Shown: positions 15,000 through 24,106 of the stretch, in pieces
How positions within the stretch are numbered: position 1 is the first letter of the stretch
Layout: every line of letters begins with the position of its first letter
Assembly (NCBI RefSeq): GCF_014763045.1
Contig: NZ_JACTAG010000002.1
Span: 1,302,001-1,366,000 of the forward strand
Direction of reading: 5' to 3'
Length of the DNA stretch: 64,000 nt
DNA from: Sulfitobacter aestuariivivens
GTDB taxonomy: Bacteria; Pseudomonadota; Alphaproteobacteria; Rhodobacterales; Rhodobacteraceae
Notes under the pieces: model-generated
The model's input: the letters and a program-made list of their open reading frames with translations, nothing else
Database searches by the model: none
Told to the model about the DNA's origin: nothing
Made by a program: the position numbers and the translations under genes

Positions 15000-15401
15000 A
15001 TGTCAGGCGAAACCGACCTGGATACGCTTTTGCGCGGGCTCTCAGCCGATTTGGTGGAGGGAGTGTTTGTTTTTGCAACCCTGTCGCAGGCCGAGGTGCC
15101 TTTGGGGCTGGCACCGCGCATGATGTTTCAGGAATCCGAGGGGATCACGCTGATCTTGCTGAAAGAGCAAGCCGAAGTGCATGGGCTGGCCTATGAATTT
15201 CCCTGCCGGATGATCACCCTGAACGTACATTCCGCGCTGGCGGCTGTGGGATTCATTGCCCGGATCTCAACCGCGCTCGCTGACGCAGGCATGGGGGTGA
15301 ATCCGGTCGCAGGGTTTTACCATGACCATCTTTTTGTGCCCGAGGGGCGTGAAGGTGACGCGATGCGGGTGCTTGAGAATATCGCTCAGGCAGCGCGCTG
15401 A
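15000..15401 (+). CDS. ACT-domain protein (COG3602-like)
   Basis: A 133-aa protein composed of tandem ACT-type small-molecule-binding folds: GVFVFATLSQAEVPLGLAPR and the second unit ALAAVGFIARISTALADAG. The closing segment, VAGFYHDHLFVPEGREGDAM, is typical of the short stand-alone ACT proteins grouped with COG3602. They are presumed amino-acid sensors without a known enzyme partner. ATG 15000 follows AAAGGACAGGAAA. The last 16 bases overlap the convergent Hint gene. It is transcribed divergently from the GNAT gene. Confidence 0.78.
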   Translation: MSGETDLDTLLRGLSADLVEGVFVFATLSQAEVPLGLAPRMMFQESEGITLILLKEQAEVHGLAYEFPCRMITLNVHSALAAVGFIARISTALADAGMGVNPVAGFYHDHLFVPEGREGDAMRVLENIAQAAR

Positions 15402-16480
15402 CGCGCGAGGTGTATCGCTTCGAAGTGACGTAGAACCTGATGCGACGGGCGTCCGTGTTCGGGCAGGCCGTGCCGATCGAGATCACGCAAGACACTGCTG
15501 GCAAGCTCATCGGGTCGCCGCCGGATGCGCCCTATATAAAGGCTTTCCAGTGCCGTCCCCGCCGCAAGCATGGTTTCGTGTTTGGGCAACAAGAGCTGCG
15601 TGTAGGAAACCGTCGGCCCGCAGGGCGCTGCAAAGCCGGTAAAACCGTTCACCAGATGGCTTGCCGGGACAAGCACGGCCTCTTGCCCGAAAAGGTATTC
15701 GACTTCTGGTCCGTCAATCAGCAAGTGTTGCTCGGGGCTGACGGTAATGTCCTGTTGCAGACCGAAATAGGGCGCGCGCAGATGGATCGGGCGAAAGCTG
15801 CCACGGGCGGGCACGGTGCGGGTGATGCTGTGCACCACCGGCACCACCCCTGAGGCACGTGTGGTGACAGTGTCGCCCCGCCGAAGATCGCCCGCGGCCT
15901 TGTAATCCCACGGCGTTGCAATCGGCACGTCCGACATCAGGCTGGGCATCGGGCCCACGGGTTCGATCGCGTCTGAGAGCGCGGCAAAGATCATATCGGC
16001 AGAAAACACATGGCTGCCCCTGCCCAGCATCAGATCGCGCAGGTCCCCCAGCGATAGCGGTTGGGGTGCATCGATCTGCACGCTTTTGATGACCGATTCC
16101 TGCGGTTGTTCCAGGGTCATTCGCGCCCATCTGGCTGCGGCATCCCAGGAATACGTGATGCGGATGAAATCGCTGCGTGCGACATTGCTCACGCGGATTT
16201 CAGCGCGCGCGGTGTGATTGGCCATGGATTGGATAAAGGCGACGCCGCCGCCGGGCAGGCTGCGAAACAGCATGCCGCGTGGCCAAGGTTCTGATTCGGC
16301 ATAGCCAAACAGATCGCGCGTGGTTTCATCGTCGTTCAGCCGCATCTCGAACAGCAGGGTCCCGCGGGAAACCAGCAATCGCGGATCAGGTGACAGACAG
16401 GGTTCATCCCGCCGATCGACACCCAGACCATTCAACGACAGCTTGCGGTCGTCATGATCACACAGCGCCAGCCACGTCAT
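15386..16480 (-). CDS. Hint-domain (hedgehog/intein-fold) protein
   Basis: A 364-aa protein with an amino-terminal lectin/LamG-like beta-rich half (residues 1-180) and a Hint domain at about 185-330. The Hint domain has VPIATPWDYKAAGDLRRGD, VVPVVHSITRTVPARG and the block ISPEQHLLI-like VSPEQHLLIDGPEVEYL, which contains the conserved His. Such Hint proteins are very common in Rhodobacteraceae, often attached to secreted or repeat proteins. No signal peptide is evident. The position where the first catalytic Cys of the Hint fold is expected appears to be Ser, so autoprocessing may be lost. GAGG precedes ATG 16480. The ACT gene overlaps its end. Confidence 0.8.
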   Translation of the reverse strand: MTWLALCDHDDRKLSLNGLGVDRRDEPCLSPDPRLLVSRGTLLFEMRLNDDETTRDLFGYAESEPWPRGMLFRSLPGGGVAFIQSMANHTARAEIRVSNVARSDFIRITYSWDAAARWARMTLEQPQESVIKSVQIDAPQPLSLGDLRDLMLGRGSHVFSADMIFAALSDAIEPVGPMPSLMSDVPIATPWDYKAAGDLRRGDTVTTRASGVVPVVHSITRTVPARGSFRPIHLRAPYFGLQQDITVSPEQHLLIDGPEVEYLFGQEAVLVPASHLVNGFTGFAAPCGPTVSYTQLLLPKHETMLAAGTALESLYIGRIRRRPDELASSVLRDLDRHGLPEHGRPSHQVLRHFEAIHLARQRAA

Positions 16481-16811
16481 GGCCGCACCTCAATGTCTTT
16501 GAATACACCGCCTGCTGGTCCGTCTTCGGACCTCATACCCAATACTGTCATTCTGCCCGCACCGTTTGTTCAAAGGCAGAAATGATCAACAACAGCCCGC
16601 GCATTGCGTAGCGTGTTACATTCATTGGTCTGGTGGAAGGCCCTGTTTTCAGGTGCCATCCGGCTGCTGATGCCCTGCCTCGGGTCATTATTACGTTCAG
16701 ACTAGCATGGATCACGGGTTCGGGAAGCGTTTGATCTGTCATCCCCCTTGGCACCGCGCCATTTTCGCCACAAGAATAGGCGTCCCGCCTGTTGTGATCA
16801 AAGGAGCCTGC
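16481..16811. other. 331-base divergent intergenic region between Hint gene and dapE
   Basis: No convincing gene is present; a 68-codon minus-strand frame here lacks family features. The region contains a perfect hairpin, GGTCCG-TCTT-CGGACC (16517-16532), near the Hint start. It also holds an AT-richer stretch at 16600-16705, where divergent promoters are likely, and the AAAGGAG ribosome site of dapE at 16800-16806. Confidence 0.6.
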
Positions 16812-17957
16812 ATGCCCGGTATCGACCCTGTTGACCTGACCGCCAAGCTGGTGCGCTGCGCGTCCGTCACGCCTGAAAACGATGGTGCGCTTGAGATATT
16901 AGAGGAGATGCTGACAGATGCCGGTTTCGATTGCGCCTGGGCCGATCGCGGCGGCATTCGCAATCTCTTTGCGCGTTGGGGAAAGAAGGGAAACACCAGA
17001 TGTTTCGGGTTTAACGGTCACACTGATGTCGTGCCCATCGGAAACGAAGCGGACTGGACGATGCCCCCCTTTGGAGCCGAGATAAAGGACGGTATCATGT
17101 ATGGGCGCGGCACCACGGATATGAAGTCTGGCGTTGCCGCCTTTACCGCAGCGGCGATGGATTTCGTCAAGAACAGCCCGCCTGACGGATCGATTGTCAT
17201 CGCGATCACCGGCGACGAGGAAGGCGATGCTCTGGATGGGACCACCGCGTTGCTTGATCATATGGCAGAACAGGGCGAGCGGATGGATGTCTGTCTGGTG
17301 GGTGAACCAACCTGCCCCGATACGATGGGCCAGATGATGAAGATCGGGCGCCGCGGGTCGATGACGGCCTGGATCAAGGTCACAGGCGTACAGGGCCATT
17401 CAGCCTATCCGCATCGCGCCAACAATCCGCTGAGTGCGATGGTGCGCCTGATGGACACGCTGGCCAGCCATACGCTGGATGAGGGAACCGAACATTTCGA
17501 TGCATCCACACTTGCCGTCGTGACGGTCGACACCGGAAATCCTGCGACGAACGTGATCCCGGCAAGCTGCTCTGCCGCAGTCAACATCCGGTTCAATGAC
17601 GCACATTCAGGTGCAAGCCTGACCGCGTGGCTGAACGAGAAATGCGAAGAGGTCAAAGGCGCCTTTGGCGTGGACATCGACATGAAGGTCAAGATTTCGG
17701 GCGAAAGTTTTATCACGCCCCCCGGTGCGCTGTCAGATCTGGTGGCCAAATCGGTCGAGGCTGAAACCGGCGTAAAGCCCACGCTGTCGACCACCGGCGG
17801 CACGTCTGACGCCCGCTTTATCAAAGCGCATTGCCCCGTGGTCGAATTTGGTCTGGTCGGACAATCGATGCATCAAGTGGATGAACATGTGTCGGTCGAA
17901 CACATCCGACAGCTCAAGGCGATCTATGGGCGCATCCTGCGGGACTATTTTGCGTGA
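16812..17957 (+). CDS. dapE: Succinyl-diaminopimelate desuccinylase
   Basis: DapE (381 aa), an M20-family di-zinc hydrolase that releases succinate from N-succinyl-LL-diaminopimelate in lysine and peptidoglycan precursor synthesis. Metal and catalytic residues sit in NGHTDVVP (His, Asp), [10 protein letters not shown] (bridging Asp) and ITGDEEGD (catalytic and ligand Glu). GEPTCP and the dimerisation-domain motif [14 protein letters not shown] follow, with the last ligand near the end in [12 protein letters not shown]. The start is ATG 16812 with AAAGGAG upstream. It is the first gene of a chain (dapE-GNAT-DUF2064-rnr) linked by 4-base overlaps. Confidence 0.97.
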   Translation: MPGIDPVDLTAKLVRCASVTPENDGALEILEEMLTDAGFDCAWADRGGIRNLFARWGKKGNTRCFGFNGHTDVVPIGNEADWTMPPFGAEIKDGIMYGRGTTDMKSGVAAFTAAAMDFVKNSPPDGSIVIAITGDEEGDALDGTTALLDHMAEQGERMDVCLVGEPTCPDTMGQMMKIGRRGSMTAWIKVTGVQGHSAYPHRANNPLSAMVRLMDTLASHTLDEGTEHFDASTLAVVTVDTGNPATNVIPASCSAAVNIRFNDAHSGASLTAWLNEKCEEVKGAFGVDIDMKVKISGESFITPPGALSDLVAKSVEAETGVKPTLSTTGGTSDARFIKAHCPVVEFGLVGQSMHQVDEHVSVEHIRQLKAIYGRILRDYFA

Positions 17958-18370
17958 CGGTGTCCATTGACCTGACGGATGATCTGAAGACCTGTTTTGA
18001 ATTGCGACGGGTGGTTTTCATCGAGGAACAGGGCGTTCCCGTTGAAGAAGAAATCGATGCACTTGATGTTGAAAGCCTGCATTTGCTTGCACGGGATGGC
18101 GACACGCCGGTTGGCACGGCGCGCGTTTATATTGCCGATGATATCGCCAAGATCGGGCGGGTGTGTGTGTTGAAGTCACATCGCGGCGCGGGTCTGGGGG
18201 CGGCGCTGATCATGGCTGCACTTGAGGTTTCGGCAGGCAAGGCGCGCACGGCTAAGCTGGGTGCGCAGCTCCACGCTTTGGGTTTTTATGAAACGCTTGG
18301 TTTTGCGGCGACAGGCCCCGTTTACGATGACGCCGGCATTGATCATCGGGACATGGTGCGGCCGCTGTGA
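17954..18370 (+). CDS. GNAT-family N-acetyltransferase (ElaA-like)
   Basis: A 138-aa GNAT acetyltransferase. The amino-terminal half, [20 protein letters not shown], is typical of the ElaA/YjcF-type group. The acetyl-CoA-binding strand and loop read [20 protein letters not shown] (about residues 69-88), with the R-G-x-G-x-A core. The closing segment, [20 protein letters not shown], is also characteristic. It starts with GTG 17954, and the GTGA overlap with the dapE stop indicates translational coupling. The substrate is unknown, and a link to lysine biosynthesis is not implied by the overlap alone. Confidence 0.88.
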   Translation: MTVSIDLTDDLKTCFELRRVVFIEEQGVPVEEEIDALDVESLHLLARDGDTPVGTARVYIADDIAKIGRVCVLKSHRGAGLGAALIMAALEVSAGKARTAKLGAQLHALGFYETLGFAATGPVYDDAGIDHRDMVRPL

Positions 18371-18975
18371 GGCGCACATTGATCGTGATGATCAAGGAGC
18401 CCCGGCCCGGACGGGTCAAGACCCGGTTGGGACGCCAGATTGGTATGATTCCTGCCGCGTGGTGGTTTCGCCATCAGGTGAAAAGGCTGTTGCGGGATAT
18501 CCGCGATCCGCGCTGGCAGGTGGTGCTGGCCGTGGCCCCGGACTTGGCGGGTTTGCACAGTCGGGTCTGGCCCGGTGATTTGCCGCGTTGGCCGCAGGGG
18601 CGGGGCGATCTTGGCGACCGCATGGCACGGATGCTGCGGTTGGGGCGAGGGGGGCCTGCCTGTGTGATCGGGGCGGATATTCCGGGCATCTCGCGCCGAC
18701 ATGTTGCCCGGGCCTTTGCGGCTTTGGGCGATCATGATGCGGTTTTTGGTCCTGCGCCCGATGGTGGGTATTGGCTGGTGGGGCTGAAACATCCCGCCAG
18801 ACAGCCCGCAGGTTTCATGAAAGACATCCGCTGGTCCACGGAACACGCACTGACGGATACGATGGCGACGCTGCCGGATCACCGGATCGCACAGGTTGCT
18901 TGCCTGCACGACGTCGACACCGCTGACGATTTGCATGTGACGGCGGCGGGGGCGCGTGCTACCTCAGGGCAATGA
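18367..18975 (+). CDS. DUF2064/TIGR04282-family glycosyltransferase-like protein
   Basis: A 202-aa protein of the GT-A-like nucleotidyl/glycosyltransferase family (DUF2064, TIGR04282), related to proteins named for arsenosugar biosynthesis. Family marks are LIVMIKEPRPGRVKTRLG at the start, the CVIGADIPGISRRHVARAF block and FGPAPDGGYWLVGLKHP. It begins with GTG 18367, overlapping the GNAT stop (GTGA). Its own stop overlaps the rnr ATG (ATGA). The biochemical role is not established for most members. Confidence 0.85.
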   Translation: MRRTLIVMIKEPRPGRVKTRLGRQIGMIPAAWWFRHQVKRLLRDIRDPRWQVVLAVAPDLAGLHSRVWPGDLPRWPQGRGDLGDRMARMLRLGRGGPACVIGADIPGISRRHVARAFAALGDHDAVFGPAPDGGYWLVGLKHPARQPAGFMKDIRWSTEHALTDTMATLPDHRIAQVACLHDVDTADDLHVTAAGARATSGQ

Positions 18976-21227
18976 GCAGAATTCCCACCAAAGCCGAGAT
19001 CCTTGAATGGATCGAACAAAACCCCACGCTGACAGCCAAGCGCGATATTGCTAAGGCGTTCGGTATCAAGGGTGCCGCGCGCATTGACCTCAAGCGTATT
19101 CTCAAGGAGCTCGAAGCTGAGGGGCATCTGGAAAAACGCAAGAAGACCTATCAGGATCCCGACCGTCTGCCGCCGGTTTCCGTGCTGCTGGTGACCGGGC
19201 CGGATGGCGATGGCGATCTTTTCGCGAAACCGATGGAATGGCACGGCGAGGGGGTAGAGCCGCGCGTGCTGGTTATCCCGCGTGCAAGTGATCCGGCATT
19301 GGGCGAAGGCGACCGTATTCTTGCGCGGCTGACGCTGGTCAAGGATGAGCCGTATCATTACGAAGCGCGGCTGATCCGGCGGATTGGCACAAACCCCAAG
19401 CGCGTGCTGGGCATTTTTCGCAAGAAATCCGAAGGCGGGCGGATCGTGCCTATCGACAAGGGCGCAGACAAGGAATGGACTGTCGCCGCGGACGCCATGC
19501 ACGGTGCCAAGGATGGCGAGTTGGTCGAGGCGGAGCAGGCCGGACCAAAGGGCCGCATGGGCCTGCCAAGTGCGCGGATCGTGGAGCGTCTGGGCGATCC
19601 TTCCGCCCCACGCGCGGTGTCGCTGATTGCAATCCACCAACACAGCATTCCCGATGCCTTCCCCGATAAGGTGGTCGAGGAAGCGGATGCGATGAAACCA
19701 GCCGATCTCAATGGCCGTGAAGACCTGCGTGATTTGCCACTGATCACCATCGACCCCAGCGATGCGCGGGATCATGACGATGCCTGTTATGCACACGCGG
19801 ATGAGGATCCTAAGAACGAAGGCGGTCACATTCTTTGGGTCGCGATTGCCGATGTGGCCCATTATGTGCGCCCGGGAACGGCACTGGACCGTGAGGCCAA
19901 GAAACGCGGCAACTCAACCTATTTCCCGGATCGGGTTGTACCCATGCTGCCGGATCGGTTGTCGGGCGATTTATGTTCCCTGCACGAAGGGGTGCCGCGT
20001 GCCTGCGTGGCGGTGCGGATGGTGCTGGATGCCAAGGGGCAAAAACTGTCACACACGTTCCATCGTGGTCTCATGCGGTCCCCTGCTTCGCTGCACTACG
20101 AAGAGGTGCAGGAGGCAATTGACGGCAATCCCAATGACCGCTGCGGGCCGCTGTTGGAACCTGTCTTGCAGCCGCTCTATGCCTGTTATGAGGCTTTGCT
20201 CAAGGCGCGTGCAGCGCGCCAACCGCTGGAACTGGACCTTCCCGAGCGCCGGATCGAACTGGCCGAAGATGGCACGGTGAAATCCGTCAATTTCAAGGAC
20301 CGTCTGGATGCGCATAAGCTGATCGAAGAATTCATGGTGCTGGCCAACGTGGCTGCGGCCGAGACACTGCTGAGCAAGAAAGTACCGCTGCTGTTTCGCA
20401 TTCATGAAGAACCGCCAAAGGAAAAGCTGGACGCGCTGCGTGAAACGGCGCAGGCGGCAGGGTTCAATCTGGCCAAGGGACAGGTGCTCAGGACAGAACA
20501 TCTCAACAGGTTGCTGAACGACGCTGCGGGGTCCGAAGATGCAGAGCTGATCAATCTGTCGACGCTGCGATCGATGACACAGGCGTATTATGGGCCGCAG
20601 CACATTGGGCATTTTGGCCTCGCGCTGAAGTCCTATGCGCATTTTACCTCGCCGATCCGGCGCTATTCTGACCTGATCGTTCACCGTGCATTGATCACGG
20701 CGCATGGCTGGGGCGACGACGGGCTGCGCGAGGAAGACATCGACCGGCTAGAGCAGACAGGCATGCACATCTCTGACACGGAGCGGCGGTCGATGGTGGC
20801 CGAACGGGATACAACCGACCGCTATCTGGCGTCCTATCTTAGCGACCGCGTGGGGGCCGAGTTTACCGGGCGCATCAGTGGCATTGCGCGTTTCGGGGTC
20901 TTTGTAAAACTGGATGAAACAGGCGCCGATGGGCTGCTGCCGATGCGTGCGCTGGGCCGCGAGTATTTCCACTATGATCGTGAGGATCAGACGTTGATGG
21001 GGGCGGACACCGGCCGGGTCATCAGTGTGGGCCAACGCGTCAAGGTCAAACTGGCCGAGGCGGTTCCCGTGACAGGTGGCATCGCGCTGGAGCTTCTGGA
21101 GATAGAGGACCAGAAGGTCGAGGGCGGAAGCCGCAGCCCGGCTGGGCATAGCTCCCGCCGCAAGCCTCACAAAGGCAAGCGCAAGGGCACCAAGCCTAAG
21201 CGCAAAGTGACACGACGTCGCCGTTAG
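18972..21227 (+). CDS. rnr: Ribonuclease R
   Basis: RNase R (751 aa), a processive 3'-5' exoribonuclease that degrades structured RNA. The order is: an amino-terminal winged-helix segment (residues 1-60), cold-shock OB domains (about 70-220) and the RNB catalytic domain from about 250. The RNB domain has IDPSDARDHDDA, which contains the magnesium-binding aspartates, then PDRLSGDLCSLHEG and FTSPIRRYSDLIVHR. An S1 domain follows at about 635-720 (FTGRISGIARFGVFVKLDE), and then a Lys/Arg-rich tail typical of RNase R. The ATG overlaps the previous stop by 4 bases. The last 32 bases overlap the convergent GST gene. Confidence 0.97.
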   Translation: MSRIPTKAEILEWIEQNPTLTAKRDIAKAFGIKGAARIDLKRILKELEAEGHLEKRKKTYQDPDRLPPVSVLLVTGPDGDGDLFAKPMEWHGEGVEPRVLVIPRASDPALGEGDRILARLTLVKDEPYHYEARLIRRIGTNPKRVLGIFRKKSEGGRIVPIDKGADKEWTVAADAMHGAKDGELVEAEQAGPKGRMGLPSARIVERLGDPSAPRAVSLIAIHQHSIPDAFPDKVVEEADAMKPADLNGREDLRDLPLITIDPSDARDHDDACYAHADEDPKNEGGHILWVAIADVAHYVRPGTALDREAKKRGNSTYFPDRVVPMLPDRLSGDLCSLHEGVPRACVAVRMVLDAKGQKLSHTFHRGLMRSPASLHYEEVQEAIDGNPNDRCGPLLEPVLQPLYACYEALLKARAARQPLELDLPERRIELAEDGTVKSVNFKDRLDAHKLIEEFMVLANVAAAETLLSKKVPLLFRIHEEPPKEKLDALRETAQAAGFNLAKGQVLRTEHLNRLLNDAAGSEDAELINLSTLRSMTQAYYGPQHIGHFGLALKSYAHFTSPIRRYSDLIVHRALITAHGWGDDGLREEDIDRLEQTGMHISDTERRSMVAERDTTDRYLASYLSDRVGAEFTGRISGIARFGVFVKLDETGADGLLPMRALGREYFHYDREDQTLMGADTGRVISVGQRVKVKLAEAVPVTGGIALELLEIEDQKVEGGSRSPAGHSSRRKPHKGKRKGTKPKRKVTRRRR

Positions 21228-21921
21228 GCGCGCGCATCGCCTGTTCCATCCGGTCAAGATAGCGACACAGGATCACATCCTCAGCAATCCGGGTCTTCAG
21301 CAGGGTCGATCCCGGGGTCGCCCGCATGGCGCCCAGCATCGCAGCGACGGAGGCATCTGCCGCTGTTGGGCGGTTTCCAAACAGGAAGCACCCGTGCCAA
21401 AGCCGCGTGGTGACTGCTTGCAGATCTGGTTCGATCCGCGCCAGCCGCTCTTTTGCGGTCAGCCGACCAAGGCCCTGCATATGCATGCCGCGCAGAACGC
21501 TTTTGCGCAGCCTGTTTGTTATGAAGCGGCGCAGCGGTTTGGGGATCATCTTGAAATAGGTATCGCGGACCTTGGGCCAAGTGCGGTCATCACCCCAGCG
21601 ATCAAGAACGATGTGAAAATACATATGCTCTTCGGCCATGCGGATGAACGCGCGGGAGGTTGCGCGTTCCATATCTGAAAGGCCCGCGTCAAAGTCGTGG
21701 CCCTGGCCCTCGAGATATGCGCGGATGTCGTCACTGTCATGGATCAGTGTTTCTTCGACGCGGATCGCGGGCAGTTTCTGTTTGGGCATGGATCGGGGAT
21801 CGAATGTGTCGGACCGCCCCCACGACTGACCGGACATATTCAGAAGCCAGATCGCCTTGGTGCAATAGGGGCTGGCTGAAGGTTGGCCGAAGGCAGGCGC
21901 ATAGGTGATGAGTGTGATCAT
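21196..21921 (-). CDS. Glutathione S-transferase-family protein (metaxin/Tom37-like type)
   Basis: A 241-aa GST-fold protein. The amino-terminal thioredoxin-like half runs ITLITYAPAFGQPSASPYC to LPAIRVEETLIHDSDDI. The all-helical half ends with HGCFLFGNRPTAADASVAAM. The FGQPSASPYCTKAIWLLN signature resembles the failed-axon-connections/metaxin-like branch rather than classical GSTs. Conjugating activity and substrate cannot be stated. It is divergent from the WYL regulator gene with a palindrome in the 75-base spacer, so it may be that regulator's target. Confidence 0.83.
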   Translation of the reverse strand: MITLITYAPAFGQPSASPYCTKAIWLLNMSGQSWGRSDTFDPRSMPKQKLPAIRVEETLIHDSDDIRAYLEGQGHDFDAGLSDMERATSRAFIRMAEEHMYFHIVLDRWGDDRTWPKVRDTYFKMIPKPLRRFITNRLRKSVLRGMHMQGLGRLTAKERLARIEPDLQAVTTRLWHGCFLFGNRPTAADASVAAMLGAMRATPGSTLLKTRIAEDVILCRYLDRMEQAMRAPNGDVVSLCA

Positions 21922-21960
21922 GGGAAGACTCCTTTATCGGTCGCTTTCTATCTGAGGCTG

Positions 21961-21977
21961 CTGTCAATTATTGGCAG
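21961..21977. promoter_or_regulatory. Imperfect palindrome between GST and WYL regulator genes
   Basis: CTGTCAAT-T-ATTGGCAG: the arms match at 7 of 8 positions, followed by TATGG. It lies midway between the divergent GST and WYL-regulator genes. A similar palindrome followed by TAT occurs at 22719-22734. It is a candidate operator for the regulator. Confidence 0.4.
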
Positions 21978-21996
21978 TATGGTCTAGGCTTTTCCC

Positions 21997-22707
21997 ATGA
22001 CACGCACGCACCGACTGTTTCAGATGATGACGGCCCTGCGCCGCATGCCCGCACCCGTCCGTGCAGGGCAATTGGCGGATGAGCTGCATGTCTCGCTGCG
22101 CACGGTCTATCGCGACATTGACGCGCTGCGCGGTCTGGGGGCCGTCATCGACGGCGAGGCGGGTTTTGGCTACACCTTGATCGAAGACGCCACGCTGCCG
22201 CCCCTGGGGTTTGAGGATGACGAGCTTGAGGCATTGGTACTGGGCCTGCGTGACGTCGCGATCATTGGCGACCCGGCCCTTGCCAAGGCGGCCAATACGG
22301 CACTGGCCAAACTGACTGCCCGGGTCCCGCCGCGACAGGCCCACCGCTTGCAACACGCCATTCTTGACGCGCAACGGTTCATTCGCCCGGACTCGCCGCG
22401 CATTGACGCGGCCTATCTCAGATCAGCCACATGGGACGAAGAAACGGTCGCGTTCTCTTATGTTGACAAGAAAGGTGCGGCGACGACGCGCGAGGTTGAC
22501 CCGCTGGGGCTGGTCTATTGGCAGGAAACGAATGTGCTTATGGCATGGTGCCATTTGCGGCACGACTACCGTGTGTTTCGACTGGACCGGATGGACGATC
22601 TGCGGCGCACCGGGGCAAGCTTCAGACCGCGCCGGGTGCCGATGCTGCGAGAGTTCACGCAAATGATGCGCGACGCGGTGGCGAAGAGCCGCGCGGCTGA
22701 GGGGTGA
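21997..22707 (+). CDS. YafY-type helix-turn-helix regulator with WYL domain
   Basis: A 236-aa transcription regulator. The amino-terminal HTH (residues 1-60) contains RLFQMMTALRRMPAPVRAGQ and VSLRTVYRDIDALRGLG. A WYL ligand-sensing domain covers about 135-225, with GLVYWQETNVLMAWCHLR and YRVFRLDRMDDLRRTG. Members respond to nucleotides, nucleic acid or small ligands, often regulating adjacent genes. It is divergent from the GST gene and followed 69 bases later by an MltB-type gene. Palindromes resembling each other precede both, supporting autoregulation and local control by inference. Confidence 0.88.
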   Translation: MTRTHRLFQMMTALRRMPAPVRAGQLADELHVSLRTVYRDIDALRGLGAVIDGEAGFGYTLIEDATLPPLGFEDDELEALVLGLRDVAIIGDPALAKAANTALAKLTARVPPRQAHRLQHAILDAQRFIRPDSPRIDAAYLRSATWDEETVAFSYVDKKGAATTREVDPLGLVYWQETNVLMAWCHLRHDYRVFRLDRMDDLRRTGASFRPRRVPMLREFTQMMRDAVAKSRAAEG

Positions 22708-22718
22708 TGGCTTTCTTG

Positions 22719-22734
22719 CTGCCTATTCAGGCAG
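22719..22734. promoter_or_regulatory. Palindrome upstream of the mltB-like gene
   Basis: CTGCCT-ATTC-AGGCAG, perfect 6-base arms followed by TATCAT. It resembles the palindrome at 21961-21977 (both CTG-C--ATT---GGCAGTAT). It may be an operator or the end of the WYL gene transcript; no T-run follows, which argues against a simple terminator. Confidence 0.35.
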
Positions 22735-22776
22735 TATCATCGCGCCAAAGAACGGACCGAAACAATTGGGGTCGAT

Positions 22777-24030
22777 ATGGGCAAACTGACAAGCATCATT
22801 CTGGGGCTGTCTATCGGATGGGCGGGCACTGTCAGCGCTATGGGACCAGATGCGTCATTGCGCCCGCCTGAGCGCGGCGACATCACCATTGTCGCAAATC
22901 CGACGCAGGCTGGATTGAAGGCATGGGTCCGGACGTTTCGGCCTGCTGCGCTGGCGGCGGGCCTGTCAGCAGACACCTATGACACAGCCATGCGGGACGT
23001 GACCTATCAGCCCGAGGTCGTGCGCCGGGATCGCAATCAGGCCGAATTTACCAAGACCGTGTGGGATTACCTTGATACTGCCGTATCTGATTTACGGGTC
23101 AGCAATGGCAAGGCGGCGCTTGCAAAATGGGACAAGACGCTGCGGGCGATCGAGGCCAAATACGGTGTCGAGAAAGAGATTGTGACGGCGATATGGGGTT
23201 TGGAAAGTGCCTATGGTACGTTCCGCGGTGAAGATTCAGTTCTCAATTCTCTGGCGACTCTGGCATATGAAGGACGCCGCGCCGCGTTCTTTGAAGCAGA
23301 GCTGTTGGCCGCGCTCAAAATACTGCAGGACGCGGATACGACCAAGGGGCGACTGAAAGGATCCTGGGCTGGCGCGATGGGCCATACGCAGTTCATGCCC
23401 TCCTCCTTTCAGAAGCTTGCCGTTGATTACGATGCGGACGGGCGGCGCAACATCTGGGGGGAAGATCCGTCAGATGCGCTCGCGTCGACTGCAGCATACC
23501 TCAAGCACTTTGGCTGGACGTATGGCCAACCCTGGGGGGTTGAGGTGAAGGTGCCCGAAGGATTTGATTATATGTTGGCACGGCGCACGCTTAAGAAAAT
23601 GCCCAGTGACTGGGCTGTTCTGGGCGTGGTGCAACCGGACGGAAGCGCCGTGAGAGACCACGGTCTGGCGTCTGTTCTGCTGCCGGGGGGCGCGAACGGG
23701 GCGGCGTTCCTGATCTTTGGCAACTTTGAGGCGCTTGAAGCGTACAACACGGCGGACGCCTATGTGATTGGGGTCGGGCATCTTGCGGACCGGATCCGGG
23801 GTGAGGGGCCGATCAGACAAAGCTGGCCGCGCCACTTGCGGGTGCTGAGCTATGATGAGCGGATCGAATTGCAGAAACGGCTGACGGCGGCGGGGTTTGA
23901 TACCGAAAAGATCGACGCCAAGATGGGGCCCCTTACCATCAATGCCATCCGGCGCTTTCAACAGGCGCAGGGCGTCTTGCCGGATGGATACCCGTCATTG
24001 CAGTTGCTGGAACGATTGCGGGCATTGTGA
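22777..24030 (+). CDS. Lytic murein transglycosylase (MltB-type) with PG-binding domain
   Basis: A 417-aa periplasmic peptidoglycan lytic transglycosylase. A signal peptide (KLTSIILGLSIGWAGTVSA) is followed by the MltB catalytic domain. The predicted catalytic Glu is in IWGLESAYGTFRGEDS (about residue 148), and GSWAGAMGHTQFMPSSF (about 198-214) is the second family motif. A carboxy-terminal peptidoglycan-binding repeat (about 355-415, KIDAKMGPLTINAIRRFQ) follows. It cleaves MurNAc-GlcNAc bonds to 1,6-anhydro ends. Convergent with the aminotransferase gene; 76 bases lie between them without a clear terminator. Confidence 0.93.
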   Translation: MGKLTSIILGLSIGWAGTVSAMGPDASLRPPERGDITIVANPTQAGLKAWVRTFRPAALAAGLSADTYDTAMRDVTYQPEVVRRDRNQAEFTKTVWDYLDTAVSDLRVSNGKAALAKWDKTLRAIEAKYGVEKEIVTAIWGLESAYGTFRGEDSVLNSLATLAYEGRRAAFFEAELLAALKILQDADTTKGRLKGSWAGAMGHTQFMPSSFQKLAVDYDADGRRNIWGEDPSDALASTAAYLKHFGWTYGQPWGVEVKVPEGFDYMLARRTLKKMPSDWAVLGVVQPDGSAVRDHGLASVLLPGGANGAAFLIFGNFEALEAYNTADAYVIGVGHLADRIRGEGPIRQSWPRHLRVLSYDERIELQKRLTAAGFDTEKIDAKMGPLTINAIRRFQQAQGVLPDGYPSLQLLERLRAL

Positions 24031-24106
24031 CGGTGCGCGACGCGCGTCTGCGACGACGCCCCGCCCACCGTCCCGCAGGTCTGTCATAGCAGGAACACCC
24101 GACTGG

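Noticed and set aside
16548..16754. Small 68-codon minus-strand frame in the dapE upstream region
   Set aside because: No ribosome site, no conserved-looking segments, and it covers the likely divergent promoter region.
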